Assembly (NCBI GenBank): GCA_938030845.1
Contig: CALHIC010000321.1
Location: forward strand, 1 to 7,238
Origin: an uncultured Oribacterium sp.
GTDB taxonomy: Bacteria; Bacillota; Clostridia; Lachnospirales; Lachnospiraceae
Direction: 5' to 3'
DNA: 7,238 bases
Shown: piece by piece, positions 1 through 6,113 of the stretch
How positions within the stretch are numbered: position 1 is the stretch's first letter
Layout of the letters: each line of letters starts with the position of its first letter
The notes under the pieces: model-generated
Database searches by the model: none
Seen by the model: the letters and a program-made list of their open reading frames with translations, nothing else
What the model was told of the DNA's origin: nothing
Program-made: the position numbers and the translations under genes

Positions 1-33
1 TTTTGTCGGTTATATCGAACAAAAATCTTCTTT
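1..33. repeat. Left copy of a perfect 33-bp inverted repeat flanking the ATPase gene
   Basis: Positions 1-33 are the exact reverse complement of 1320-1352, including the asymmetric centre of the element. The left copy is cut by the window edge, so only the loop and one arm are visible. If it is complete outside the window it would form the same long hairpin as the right copy. It is followed on the plus strand by a T-rich run (31-40), so it could act as an intrinsic terminator for a gene to the left. It lies immediately upstream of the ATPase promoter. Confidence 0.9.
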
Positions 34-56
34 TTGTTTTAAATATCAAGTATAAT
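28..56 (+). promoter_or_regulatory. Probable promoter of the ATPase gene
   Basis: A consensus -10 box TATAAT lies at 51-56. The -35 is poor: the hexamer 17 bases upstream (28-33) is CTTCTT and lies inside the left inverted repeat. A start of transcription near 63 would leave a leader of about 35 bases before the ATG at 98. The -10 is convincing and the -35 is not. Overlap of the promoter with the repeat means that terminator folding and initiation share DNA. Confidence 0.55.
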
Positions 57-97
57 AGTCTCACGTTTTCCATAAATCAAAGAGGAGGTCTCCACAA

Positions 98-1309
98 ATG
101 ATTCAACGTGAGAGATATATCAATAAGATTAAACCGTTTATCGGAAAGGATATTATCAAGGTTCTCACCGGAATTCGCCGGTCGGGAAAGTCTGTTATGC
201 TCCGTCTTATTCAAGAGGAAATCCGAAGGCAAGGTATTGCAGAGACTCAATTTATCAGCTTTAACTTTGAGTCAATGGAAAATGCTGATTTCTGCACAGC
301 GAATTCCTTGTACCAAGAACTGAAAAAAAGGATTTCATCGATCCAAGGAAAGGTGTATTTATTTTTTGATGAAATTCAAGAAGTGGAACAATGGGAAAAA
401 TGCATTAATTCTGTTCGTGTGGATTTTGATTGTGATATCTATATCACAGGTTCCAATGCAAAGCTTCTTTCCGGAGAATTGGCGAGCTATCTTGGCGGAC
501 GTTATGTGGAGTTTGTGGTTTTCCCATTTTCTTTCGAAGAATATCTGGAATCTATAAAACAGGAAAATGAAGAGTTTTCCGTTACAGAAGAATTCAAGAA
601 TTATCTGGAAATGGGAGGGATGCCTTTTCTAGTGAATCTTCGCTATGATAAAGATGCTTCTATGCAATATCTTAGAGATGTCTATAATTCAGTGCTCTTA
701 AAGGATGTGGTTCAGCGTAACAATATTCGAGATGTAGAACTATTGGAGAGGATGATTCTCTATCTTTTGGACAATGTGGGACATAGCTTCAGTGCAAGAA
801 GCATATCCAATTATTTAAAGCAGGAAAATCGGAAAGTTTCTACTGAAACTATTTTGAATTATATAAAAGCATGCTGTGATGCCTACCTTTTTATTAAACT
901 TAGGCGGGAAGATATTCAGGGAAAGAAGATTCTTAGTGCAAATGAAAAGTATTATTCGGTAGATCATGGACTTAGGGAATCTATTTTAGGAACAAACACG
1001 AAAAATATCGACCAGGTTCTTGAAAATATTGTCTGTATGGAATTGCTTAGACGAGGCTATACGGTTACAATTGGAAAAAACGGGGAGAAGGAAATTGATT
1101 TTATAGCCTCAAAAAATAAGGATAAATTGTATATTCAAGTGGCTTATCTTCTTGCGGGTTCTGAGACTATTGAACGAGAATTTGGCATCTACGACTCCGT
1201 ACGGGATCATTATCCTAAGTATGTCCTCTCTTTGGATGAATTCGATATGAGCCGTAATGGTGTAAAACATTTGAATATACGGGATTTTCTTCTCAGTAAA
1301 GAGTTTTAA
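98..1309 (+). CDS. AAA-family ATPase with C-terminal DUF4143 domain
   Basis: Predicted 403-residue cytoplasmic P-loop ATPase of the AAA_14/DUF4143 type. Walker A is GIRRSGKS at residues 25-32, and Walker B is the hydrophobic strand ending in FFDE at about 87-92. A sensor-like ITGSN follows at 116-120, then the characteristic SGELASYLGGRY stretch and FPFSFEEYL at 142-150. The C-terminal part (about 200-403) has a winged-helix-like middle and a degenerate PD-(D/E)XK-like core: EIDF at 332-335, but IQVA at 346-349 where an active nuclease would have ExK. This loss is usual in the family, so the domain probably binds rather than cuts. The start is supported by AGAGGAGG at 81-88, nine bases before the ATG. 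The gene stands alone between inverted repeats and is convergent with the next gene. The molecular role of these ATPases is poorly known. The family call is firm; the function is open. Confidence 0.9.
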   Translation: MIQRERYINKIKPFIGKDIIKVLTGIRRSGKSVMLRLIQEEIRRQGIAETQFISFNFESMENADFCTANSLYQELKKRISSIQGKVYLFFDEIQEVEQWEKCINSVRVDFDCDIYITGSNAKLLSGELASYLGGRYVEFVVFPFSFEEYLESIKQENEEFSVTEEFKNYLEMGGMPFLVNLRYDKDASMQYLRDVYNSVLLKDVVQRNNIRDVELLERMILYLLDNVGHSFSARSISNYLKQENRKVSTETILNYIKACCDAYLFIKLRREDIQGKKILSANEKYYSVDHGLRESILGTNTKNIDQVLENIVCMELLRRGYTVTIGKNGEKEIDFIASKNKDKLYIQVAYLLAGSETIEREFGIYDSVRDHYPKYVLSLDEFDMSRNGVKHLNIRDFLLSKEF

Positions 1310-1317
1310 AAAGAAAG

Positions 1318-1363
1318 AGAAAGAAGATTTTTGTTCGATATAACCGACAAAAATCTTCTTTCT
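1318..1363. terminator. Long hairpin, probable bidirectional terminator between convergent genes
   Basis: Arms 1318-1334 and 1347-1363 pair perfectly over 17 bp around a 12-base loop (1335-1346). The position, between the stop of the ATPase gene and the stop of the convergent minus-strand gene, suits a two-way terminator. The T-rich tract is better for minus-strand transcripts (TCTCTTTCTTTTT after the stem) than for plus-strand ones. The stem is AT-rich apart from a few GC pairs. Confidence 0.7.
1320..1352. repeat. Right copy of the 33-bp inverted repeat flanking the ATPase gene
   Basis: Exact reverse complement of 1-33. The match covers one hairpin arm, the whole asymmetric loop and the start of the other arm. 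Independent terminators would not be expected to share the loop sequence, so the two copies probably arose by duplication or are kept alike by recombination. Confidence 0.9.
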
Positions 1364-1405
1364 TGCATGTCCGTCAAGTGTATTCGCTGAATCGAAAATG
1401 GAAGC

Positions 1406-2128
1406 TTAAAAATCGCTTATTCCCTTTTCTTCAATATAGCGATAAAACTCCTGTTTTCTGGCTTCATAAACTTCTCGATTTCGTTTTCCGAGCCATTTCA
1501 TAGCATTAAGAAAAGATTGGAGCCGAGTCTCATCATCTTCTAAAAATTCAGGAAGTTCATCGTCTGCTGAATCAAAAGCAGCAGGTACATCATTTGTATT
1601 ACCGGTGAAAAAATCTAAGAGATGGAATGTAGGGAATTTACGTTGTAACTCTTCGTTCAAGGAAAAGTTGGAATCATCGTCTACATCCAAGTCAATAATA
1701 GCTTCTTCTAAAAAATCCAGCAGTTTCATGACTTCTGCAGCTTCTCGTAAAATATGGATTTCTTTATATTGCTCATCAAAAAGATCTGTATATTCATTTT
1801 CCAGTTCATATCTAGTATCGAATTCGTCAGAACCGGAAAAGGGAAAGTAGTGTACATCTCCATTTGTTAGCCTTACTTCCAGAAGCCTTGGCGGATTGTG
1901 AAGAGTTAACTGTCCTCCGTCTGTGCTTTCCAATCGATAGGGACTATGAACCAGAGCAAAGGCCTTAGAGGGAACGTCTATAGAATATTCTTTTGGCCTC
2001 CATCCCTCTTCATCTTCAGCCATAATATCTGCGGATACAATTTCTTTAAAGAATTTAAGGCTGGAAGGAAAATAAGAATCTGCCAGAGACACAAATTTTC
2101 CAAAGAGCCCATCTAAATCGCCACCCAT
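1406..2128 (-). CDS. Acidic 240-residue protein of unknown function
   Basis: I do not recognise a family. The protein is strongly acidic, with Asp/Glu-rich patches at about 142-160 (IDLDVDDD) and 185-202 (ADDELPEFLEDDE). It has no signal peptide or membrane segment, so it is probably cytoplasmic. The first half (about 45-115) looks like a beta-rich region (RLLEVRLTNGDVHYFPF at 81-97). The second half looks helical, ending in a charged helix (KRNREVYEARKQEFYRYIEEK). The start ATG is preceded by a weak AGGT seven bases upstream; there is no better alternative nearby. It lies 29 bases after a 49-codon gene on the same strand and probably shares its promoter. It converges on the ATPase gene across a shared hairpin. 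A partner of the small basic protein is possible from the opposite charges, but that is inference. Confidence 0.8.
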   Translation of the reverse strand: MGGDLDGLFGKFVSLADSYFPSSLKFFKEIVSADIMAEDEEGWRPKEYSIDVPSKAFALVHSPYRLESTDGGQLTLHNPPRLLEVRLTNGDVHYFPFSGSDEFDTRYELENEYTDLFDEQYKEIHILREAAEVMKLLDFLEEAIIDLDVDDDSNFSLNEELQRKFPTFHLLDFFTGNTNDVPAAFDSADDELPEFLEDDETRLQSFLNAMKWLGKRNREVYEARKQEFYRYIEEKGISDF

Positions 2129-2157
2129 TAATGTTACCTGCTCATCTTCGTAATCTA

Positions 2158-2307
2158 TTATTTTCCCCTTTCATCTTTAATAATCCCTTTCTTTTTGAGT
2201 TCTTCAACTTCCTCCTTTGAAAGGATATGTATGCCAATTTTCTCTTCTTGCCAGGATTTATACCTCTCCTTCAGGAGTTTTTTATATTCGCGATTTGTCA
2301 TTTTCAT
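2158..2307 (-). CDS. Small basic 49-residue protein, first gene of a minus-strand pair
   Basis: An uninterrupted 49-codon frame runs from ATG 2307-2305 to TAA 2160-2158, followed at once by TAG. The protein begins MKMTNREYKKLL, contains a central SWQEEKIGIHILSKEEVEEL and ends KDERGK. By count it has 15 Lys/Arg against 10 Asp/Glu, and it is predicted to be largely helical. A good ribosome binding site (GGGGAG, five bases before the first ATG) and a well-placed promoter (2377-2405) support it as a real gene. The second ATG, two codons in, is an alternative start. It precedes the acidic 240-residue gene by 29 bases. I do not recognise the family. A small partner, antitoxin-like or regulatory protein is conceivable but not shown. 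Confidence 0.65.
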   Translation of the reverse strand: MKMTNREYKKLLKERYKSWQEEKIGIHILSKEEVEELKKKGIIKDERGK

Positions 2308-2376
2308 TTTTACTCCCCAAATTATTATTTTAGGTTTTTAATTGCCTGCTTCTTATGCTCAGATATTCTTGGCTTG

Positions 2377-2405
2377 ATACTACTTTTAAAGAGTAGACTT
2401 GTCAA
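2377..2405 (-). promoter_or_regulatory. Sigma-A-like promoter of the minus-strand gene pair
   Basis: Read on the minus strand, a perfect -35 TTGACA (2405-2400) is followed after exactly 17 bases by TAGTAT (2382-2377, four of six to consensus). The predicted transcript starts near 2370 and has a leader of about 63 bases before the ATG at 2307. Confidence 0.7.
2380..2396. promoter_or_regulatory. Candidate operator: 17-bp dyad in the -35/-10 spacer
   Basis: On the minus strand CTACTCTTTAAAAGTAG is an inverted repeat with one mismatched pair and a single central base. It lies almost wholly in the spacer of the promoter and overlaps the first bases of the -10. A repressor bound here would block RNA polymerase. 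No regulator gene is evident nearby. AT-rich spacers can give such dyads by chance. Confidence 0.35.
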
Positions 2406-2518
2406 TTCAGTTCTATTAGGAATGGAGTAGAAGAAACAATATGTACTTGTCAGTCGATATTGAGTTTTGCTTGCTTAGCTAGGTGCAGGGGAGTACAATT
2501 AAAAACAATCAAAAGAAA

Positions 2519-2547
2519 TTGCAAAAGATAACTATGAAAGGTATAAA
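2519..2547 (+). promoter_or_regulatory. Probable promoter of the HIRAN-MBL-CARF operon
   Basis: TTGCAA at 2519-2524 (four of six to the -35 consensus) and TATAAA at 2542-2547 (five of six to the -10) are separated by exactly 17 bases. The predicted start is near 2554, giving a leader of about 98 bases. A weaker alternative -10 (TAAAAT, 2585-2590) lacks a good -35. Confidence 0.6.
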
Positions 2548-2556
2548 CCATTATCT

Positions 2557-2574
2557 AGTCAGTTTTAACGGACT
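2557..2574. promoter_or_regulatory. Candidate operator: 18-bp imperfect palindrome at the predicted start of transcription
   Basis: AGTCaGTTttAACgGACT is symmetric at seven of nine paired positions. It begins about ten bases after the -10 box, which is a classic repressor position. It could also form a weak hairpin at the 5' end of the mRNA. No regulator is encoded in the operon, so any binding protein would act from elsewhere. Confidence 0.35.
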
Positions 2575-2651
2575 CTATCCTGCGTAAAATACATTTTAGA
2601 GTAAGCAAAGCATAAATACCCATTGCTGAAATAGAAAGGATGGTTTTTGCC

Positions 2652-2972
2652 ATGGAAGAGATGTATTTTACAATTACGGGATGCAATCATTACTTTGGTA
2701 CGGAGTTTTTGAAGGAGGGCATGAAGTTAAAGCTGGAGAAGGAACCGGATAATAAATTCGATTCTGAGGCTATTTTGGTGAAGATAAAAGGCCTTGGAAA
2801 GATTGGTTATGTGGCTAACAGCCCTTATACGGTGAAGGGAGAGTCCATGAGTGCAGGAAGACTGTATGACAAGATTGGAGATAAAGCCAAAGCCAGAGTT
2901 GTCTTTTTGCTTAGGGACGGAGCCCTTTGCAGAGTTACAGATTGTGGACTGGAGGAAAAGTTAGCATTATAG
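2652..2972 (+). CDS. Small stand-alone HIRAN-domain protein
   Basis: A 106-residue cytoplasmic protein made mostly of a HIRAN domain. The fold signature is visible: an opening strand YFTITGCNHY (residues 5-14), the hallmark EPDNKFDSEAI (31-41), and KIGYVANS (50-57). In the eukaryotic remodelers HLTF and Rad5, HIRAN binds free DNA 3' ends; bacterial stand-alone versions occur but are little characterised. The C-terminal part (60-106) is an extension in which I see no motif. The start at 2652 is chosen because AAGGA at 2636-2640 sits at a workable distance. An in-frame ATG at 2640 overlaps that site and would add four residues (MVFA). It is the first gene of the operon, and the next gene begins 10 bases after its stop. 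Recognition of damaged or foreign DNA ends would fit a sensing role, but that is inference. Confidence 0.8.
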   Translation: MEEMYFTITGCNHYFGTEFLKEGMKLKLEKEPDNKFDSEAILVKIKGLGKIGYVANSPYTVKGESMSAGRLYDKIGDKAKARVVFLLRDGALCRVTDCGLEEKLAL

Positions 2973-2982
2973 GAGGTTTCCT

Positions 2983-3858
2983 ATGTCGAAATTTGCTTCT
3001 AAATTTCAGAAGGTATTGATGTCATTTTCCTATCGGGGAAAGGAAATATTTAAGCCTCTAAACACGGGGCGGATTGATGAAAGAGTAAGCGCTGTCCGGG
3101 AATGGGTGGCAAATGTCTTTTTCTATACGAAAAATGGCAAGACCATCATGATTGATGCGGGATACAATTATGAGGGTCTGGCGGAGAAAATGAAGTGGCT
3201 GGAACTGGAGCCCGCTTCCATTCAGCATATCCTGCTGACCCATTTGGATACGGATCATGTGGGGGCGGTGGAAAGGGATAGTGCAGGGCTTTTTCGGAAT
3301 GCCAAGCTCTACCTTGGAGAAACGGAAAATAAATATTTGACCGGAGAGGCTCGTCGAAGAGTCTTATTTGGGCATTATAAGCTTCCTATGGTGAAGACCG
3401 ACAATGAGAAAAGGCTCTTAAAAGATGGAGAAGTTTTCTATATTGATGATATCAAAGTGGAGGCTATCCTGGTGCCGGGCCATACCTTCGGGCATCTGGT
3501 TTATCTCATTGATGATGCCTATCTTTTCACAGGAGATACCATCTGGTTTGGACCAGATGGGGGCTATAGCTTCTTAAATTCTTTGGCAGAGGATAATGAA
3601 TTGGCGAAAAAGTCCCTTGTAAAGCTGGAAAAGCTAATAAAGGAGAGAGGGATTTCTCCGAAAATTATTAGCGGACATACCGGCTGGACAGATGATTTGG
3701 AATTTGCGTTTCGGCATAAGGATCAGATTTGTAACTCCTTAAAGAAGCAAAAGCCCCATGATCCCATGGCACCCTATGATGCCTATGATGAACGGGAGGA
3801 TACCGAGGAAAAAGCAAGGGGAGAGTGGCTTCCAAAGGCCAGAGAAATAATGGAATAG
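2983..3858 (+). CDS. Metallo-beta-lactamase-fold hydrolase with an HxDxDH motif
   Basis: A 291-residue cytoplasmic MBL-fold enzyme. Metal-site residues appear in order: THLDTDH at 86-92, GHTFGH at 166-171, TGDT with D185, and GH at 231-232. The first motif is HxDxDH rather than the usual HxHxDH, so Asp89 takes the place of the second His. This variant occurs in some MBL hydrolases and still allows two metals. IDAGYNYEGL (57-66) is the usual early strand and turn. The substrate cannot be read from sequence. Relatives of the fold include lactonases, thioesterases and phosphodiesterases, among them the cyclic-nucleotide phosphodiesterase Apyc1. The tail from about 255 is charged and lies outside the core. 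AGGAGG at 2971-2976, six bases before the ATG, fixes the start. Placement between a HIRAN protein and a CARF nuclease raises the possibility of turnover of a nucleotide signal; that is inference. Confidence 0.88.
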   Translation: MSKFASKFQKVLMSFSYRGKEIFKPLNTGRIDERVSAVREWVANVFFYTKNGKTIMIDAGYNYEGLAEKMKWLELEPASIQHILLTHLDTDHVGAVERDSAGLFRNAKLYLGETENKYLTGEARRRVLFGHYKLPMVKTDNEKRLLKDGEVFYIDDIKVEAILVPGHTFGHLVYLIDDAYLFTGDTIWFGPDGGYSFLNSLAEDNELAKKSLVKLEKLIKERGISPKIISGHTGWTDDLEFAFRHKDQICNSLKKQKPHDPMAPYDAYDEREDTEEKARGEWLPKAREIME

Positions 3859-3881
3859 AATCATACATAAGGAGCGACAGC

Positions 3882-5153
3882 ATGGTAGTTGTTTTTGAAT
3901 TTCTTAGCCGGGAGCCTATTGAAAATGTCATTACCGCAATGAATTTTCAGGTGGATAGGCTGGTATTTTTCGGAAATCATGAGGACATTATTTCACAGAA
4001 GGAAAAGACGGAGAAATTTCTGAGAAAATACTGTGCTGTGGAAAGCATTGTCTTTCTGCCCTTGTCGGGAAGCAATTTGCAGTCGGTTTTGGAAACCATG
4101 CGGAAGGAAATCGAGCTGGAGCTTAGCAAAAAAGCCAAGCTCTTTTTCGACATTACCGGAGGAGAAAGCCTGATGCTGGTAGCCTTTGGTATGCTGTCCC
4201 GGGAATATGAAACACCTATGCATATGTACGACATTTTCAAAGGAAAGCTTTTGGAATTGAATGCGGAATCATTGCATTACAACGAGGTGAAGGAAGAGCC
4301 TTTCAACAGAGATAAACAGAATGCTGAGGTAAATGCTTATGAGCCAAATGTTGAGTTCCTAAATGATAAACAACATAAAGGCATCAGTAGCATAGCGACC
4401 AAACGAACTGTTCCTATGTCTCTGGATAAGCTGATTGAGATGCATGGCGGTGTCATTAACTATAAATTACAAAAGGATATTAAAGATGTTCCGGACGAGG
4501 AGAGTAGGGAAGACATTTTAAAAATCCGGAAGGTGATGAAGCTTCATTCGGAGCATTGGAATCCCTTTTCCGAGTTTTTAAGAGAAAACATGAGCCCTGA
4601 TGAAGAGGGGCGAGTGTATCGAAAAGAAAGTACGGTACTGAAGGCATTGGCGGATTCTTCCAATAAGCTAAAGTCTGCCCATAAGTTTTATCAAATCATG
4701 GAGGATTTGGCTCGGGCAGGAGCGATTCTTGATTTAAAACATTCCGAGGGGAAATACCAATTTCGCTTTAAAAACAAGGCCATTAAGGGATATCTTTGGG
4801 ATGGAGGCAGCATCTTGGAGCTTTATAGTTATTTGCAGGAAAAGGGACATAGTGATGAATGTCGAGTAGGAGTGCATCTGGATTGGGATGGGGTGCTGGA
4901 AGGCCCTGCCGGAATTGATGTGTTAAATGAAATCGATGTCCTGTCTCTTCAGGGCTATATTCCCAGCTTTATTTCCTGTAACAGTGGAAAGCTTTCTCCC
5001 CAGCAGTGCCTGCATGCCTTGTATGAGCTGGATACGGTAGCGAATCGCTTTGGCGGAAAATATGCCAAGAAGCGACTGGTGTTAACGGCAGAAATCAACG
5101 AAGTCTATCAGGAGCGTGCCTTGGAAATGGGAATAGAGTTGAAAGTGGAATAA
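3882..5153 (+). CDS. CARF-nuclease fusion of the Card1/Can2 (DUF1887) type
   Basis: A 423-residue protein. The N-terminal CARF domain (about 1-130) starts directly with strand VVVFEFL, has the EPIENVITAM helix, and carries the ligand-loop signature DITGG at 90-94 after strand KLFF. A middle region (about 170-300) contains a winged-helix-like stretch. The C-terminal PD-(D/E)XK domain (300-423) shows WDGGSILELYSYL (Glu313), NEID with Asp352, then ISCNSGK at 364-370 and the family-typical YELDTVANRFGGKYAKK. In Card1/Can2, cyclic tetra-adenylate binding to CARF switches on DNA/RNA cleavage. Here Asn367 stands where I expect the catalytic lysine; Lys370 lies three residues on. The chosen start has TAAGGAG at 3868-3874, seven bases upstream. 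An ATG at 3825 would add 19 unlikely residues and overlap the MBL gene. The family call is good; activity is uncertain. No cas genes are in view. Confidence 0.85.
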   Translation: MVVVFEFLSREPIENVITAMNFQVDRLVFFGNHEDIISQKEKTEKFLRKYCAVESIVFLPLSGSNLQSVLETMRKEIELELSKKAKLFFDITGGESLMLVAFGMLSREYETPMHMYDIFKGKLLELNAESLHYNEVKEEPFNRDKQNAEVNAYEPNVEFLNDKQHKGISSIATKRTVPMSLDKLIEMHGGVINYKLQKDIKDVPDEESREDILKIRKVMKLHSEHWNPFSEFLRENMSPDEEGRVYRKESTVLKALADSSNKLKSAHKFYQIMEDLARAGAILDLKHSEGKYQFRFKNKAIKGYLWDGGSILELYSYLQEKGHSDECRVGVHLDWDGVLEGPAGIDVLNEIDVLSLQGYIPSFISCNSGKLSPQQCLHALYELDTVANRFGGKYAKKRLVLTAEINEVYQERALEMGIELKVE

Positions 5154-5164
5154 GGTATTTGCTT

Positions 5165-6100
5165 ATGGAATGGGATGATTTTTATGAAAGGGCTGAAAAC
5201 TGGAGCAAATCCACTTTAAGCCAAAGAATTTCCTCTTTGAAAACGATTGGAGAAGCTTGGGAGATTTCTGATATTGCAGAACTTATAAAGGATCAGGAAT
5301 TAAATGCAAAGCTGATTAAAAAAGCGATGTCCTTAGGTGCGAAATTTCCCTTTGAGGATATTGTGAGCTTTGAAGGCCTGGTATCTAAAGAGACGATTTG
5401 TCAAATGATAGACTATGCCCTAAATCATGGAGAAAGCATAAGTGCAGATGAAATCTTGGGATTTGAAGGAATCGTAGATCAGGATACCTTGGATATGCTG
5501 CTTCATTCCATGGTGAATCGAAAGATTTCTCTTAACGCGGATGATTTACTTGACTTAGATGGCGTGGTATCCAAGTCGGTGATAGATCGGGCTGCTCTGG
5601 CTTCGACACTGCAATTTTCCGGAGAAGACATGGCGTATTTAGAGAATGTGCTGAGCCCGCAAGTGCACCGAGCCCTTTGTGAGAAAAACGGTCTCTATGA
5701 AGTGGATGGAGAATATAGAAAGCTTGCGAAGCCTCCTGCAAAGAAAAACAATAAAGCTTCGGAAGCTAAGAGTAAAGGCCTTTATGAAGCTGCCCAAACA
5801 GACAGCAGTACAGATAGCGATATAGAGGAGAAAGTTCCGGGAATTTCTTTGTGGACATTACTGGTTGCAATGATTACATTTCCCTTTACCTTGCTCTTTA
5901 AGATTATTAGGATTTTTGCCTTTCTCAGTTTGTTTAGCGGAAAGAAGACGGAAGAATTTCGTGTCGGCGATCCGGTTCTGGTACGATATAGCCAGACGGA
6001 AGGTCGCATTATCGATATAAACGGAAGCCTTATCATGGTGTCCATGTATGATGGGGGTAAGGTGGATTCTTATCAGGCTTATGAGCTGGAGAGAATATAA
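5165..6100 (+). CDS. Helical-repeat protein with a membrane segment and SH3-like C-terminus
   Basis: I do not recognise a named family. The 311-residue product has three parts. Residues about 31-172 contain four or five degenerate helical repeats of about 28-32 residues, seen in EDIVSFEGLVSKETI, DEILGFEGIVDQDTL, DDLLDLDGVVSKSVI and EDMAYLENVLSPQVH. A Lys/Ser/Asp-rich linker (about 185-225) follows. A hydrophobic stretch at about 227-257 (LWTLLVAMITFPFTLLF, KIIR, IFAFLSLF) should insert in or lie on the membrane, but its topology is unclear. The last 48 residues (RVGDPVLVRY, GRIIDINGSLIMVSMYDGG) resemble a small SH3-like barrel. There is no signal peptide. ATG 5165 is preferred because TAAGG (5151-5155) is nine bases upstream; a TTG at 5159 would add two residues. 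It begins 11 bases after the CARF gene, so it is probably co-transcribed and may tether or scaffold that module. Confidence 0.8.
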   Translation: MEWDDFYERAENWSKSTLSQRISSLKTIGEAWEISDIAELIKDQELNAKLIKKAMSLGAKFPFEDIVSFEGLVSKETICQMIDYALNHGESISADEILGFEGIVDQDTLDMLLHSMVNRKISLNADDLLDLDGVVSKSVIDRAALASTLQFSGEDMAYLENVLSPQVHRALCEKNGLYEVDGEYRKLAKPPAKKNNKASEAKSKGLYEAAQTDSSTDSDIEEKVPGISLWTLLVAMITFPFTLLFKIIRIFAFLSLFSGKKTEEFRVGDPVLVRYSQTEGRIIDINGSLIMVSMYDGGKVDSYQAYELERI

Positions 6101-6113
6101 TACAGAAAAAATA

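Larger units (their letters stand above)
2308..2651. other. Divergent intergenic region with two promoters and no gene
   Basis: About 340 bases separate the minus-strand pair from the plus-strand operon. I find no credible coding frame here. The region holds a minus-strand promoter (2377-2405), a plus-strand promoter (2519-2547), a dyad associated with each, and an 8-bp direct repeat ACTTGTCA (2397-2404 and 2445-2452). The first copy of the direct repeat overlaps the minus-strand -35. The segment 2453-2518 shows nothing clear. Confidence 0.7.

Noticed and set aside
1..1363. The inverted-repeat cassette as an insertion sequence
   Set aside because: The enclosed gene encodes a DUF4143 ATPase, not a transposase, and target duplications cannot be judged because the left end is cut. 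It is kept only as a repeat-bounded segment.
1605..1850. Plus-strand Ser/Lys-rich frame
   Set aside because: Antisense to the acidic 240-residue gene; Ser/Lys richness is what the complement of Asp/Glu codons gives.
2227..2430. Plus-strand open frame of 67 codons rich in Phe and Leu
   Set aside because: It is antisense to the 49-codon gene and its promoter, has no ribosome binding site and has the composition of a shadow frame.
3825..3881. Upstream ATG at 3825 as the start of the CARF gene
   Set aside because: It would overlap the MBL gene, add 19 residues without family resemblance before the first CARF strand, and lacks a good ribosome binding site. ATG 3882 has TAAGGAG seven bases upstream.
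3668..3931. Minus-strand open frame across the MBL-CARF junction
   Set aside because: Shadow of two well-supported plus-strand genes; low-complexity composition and no promoter.
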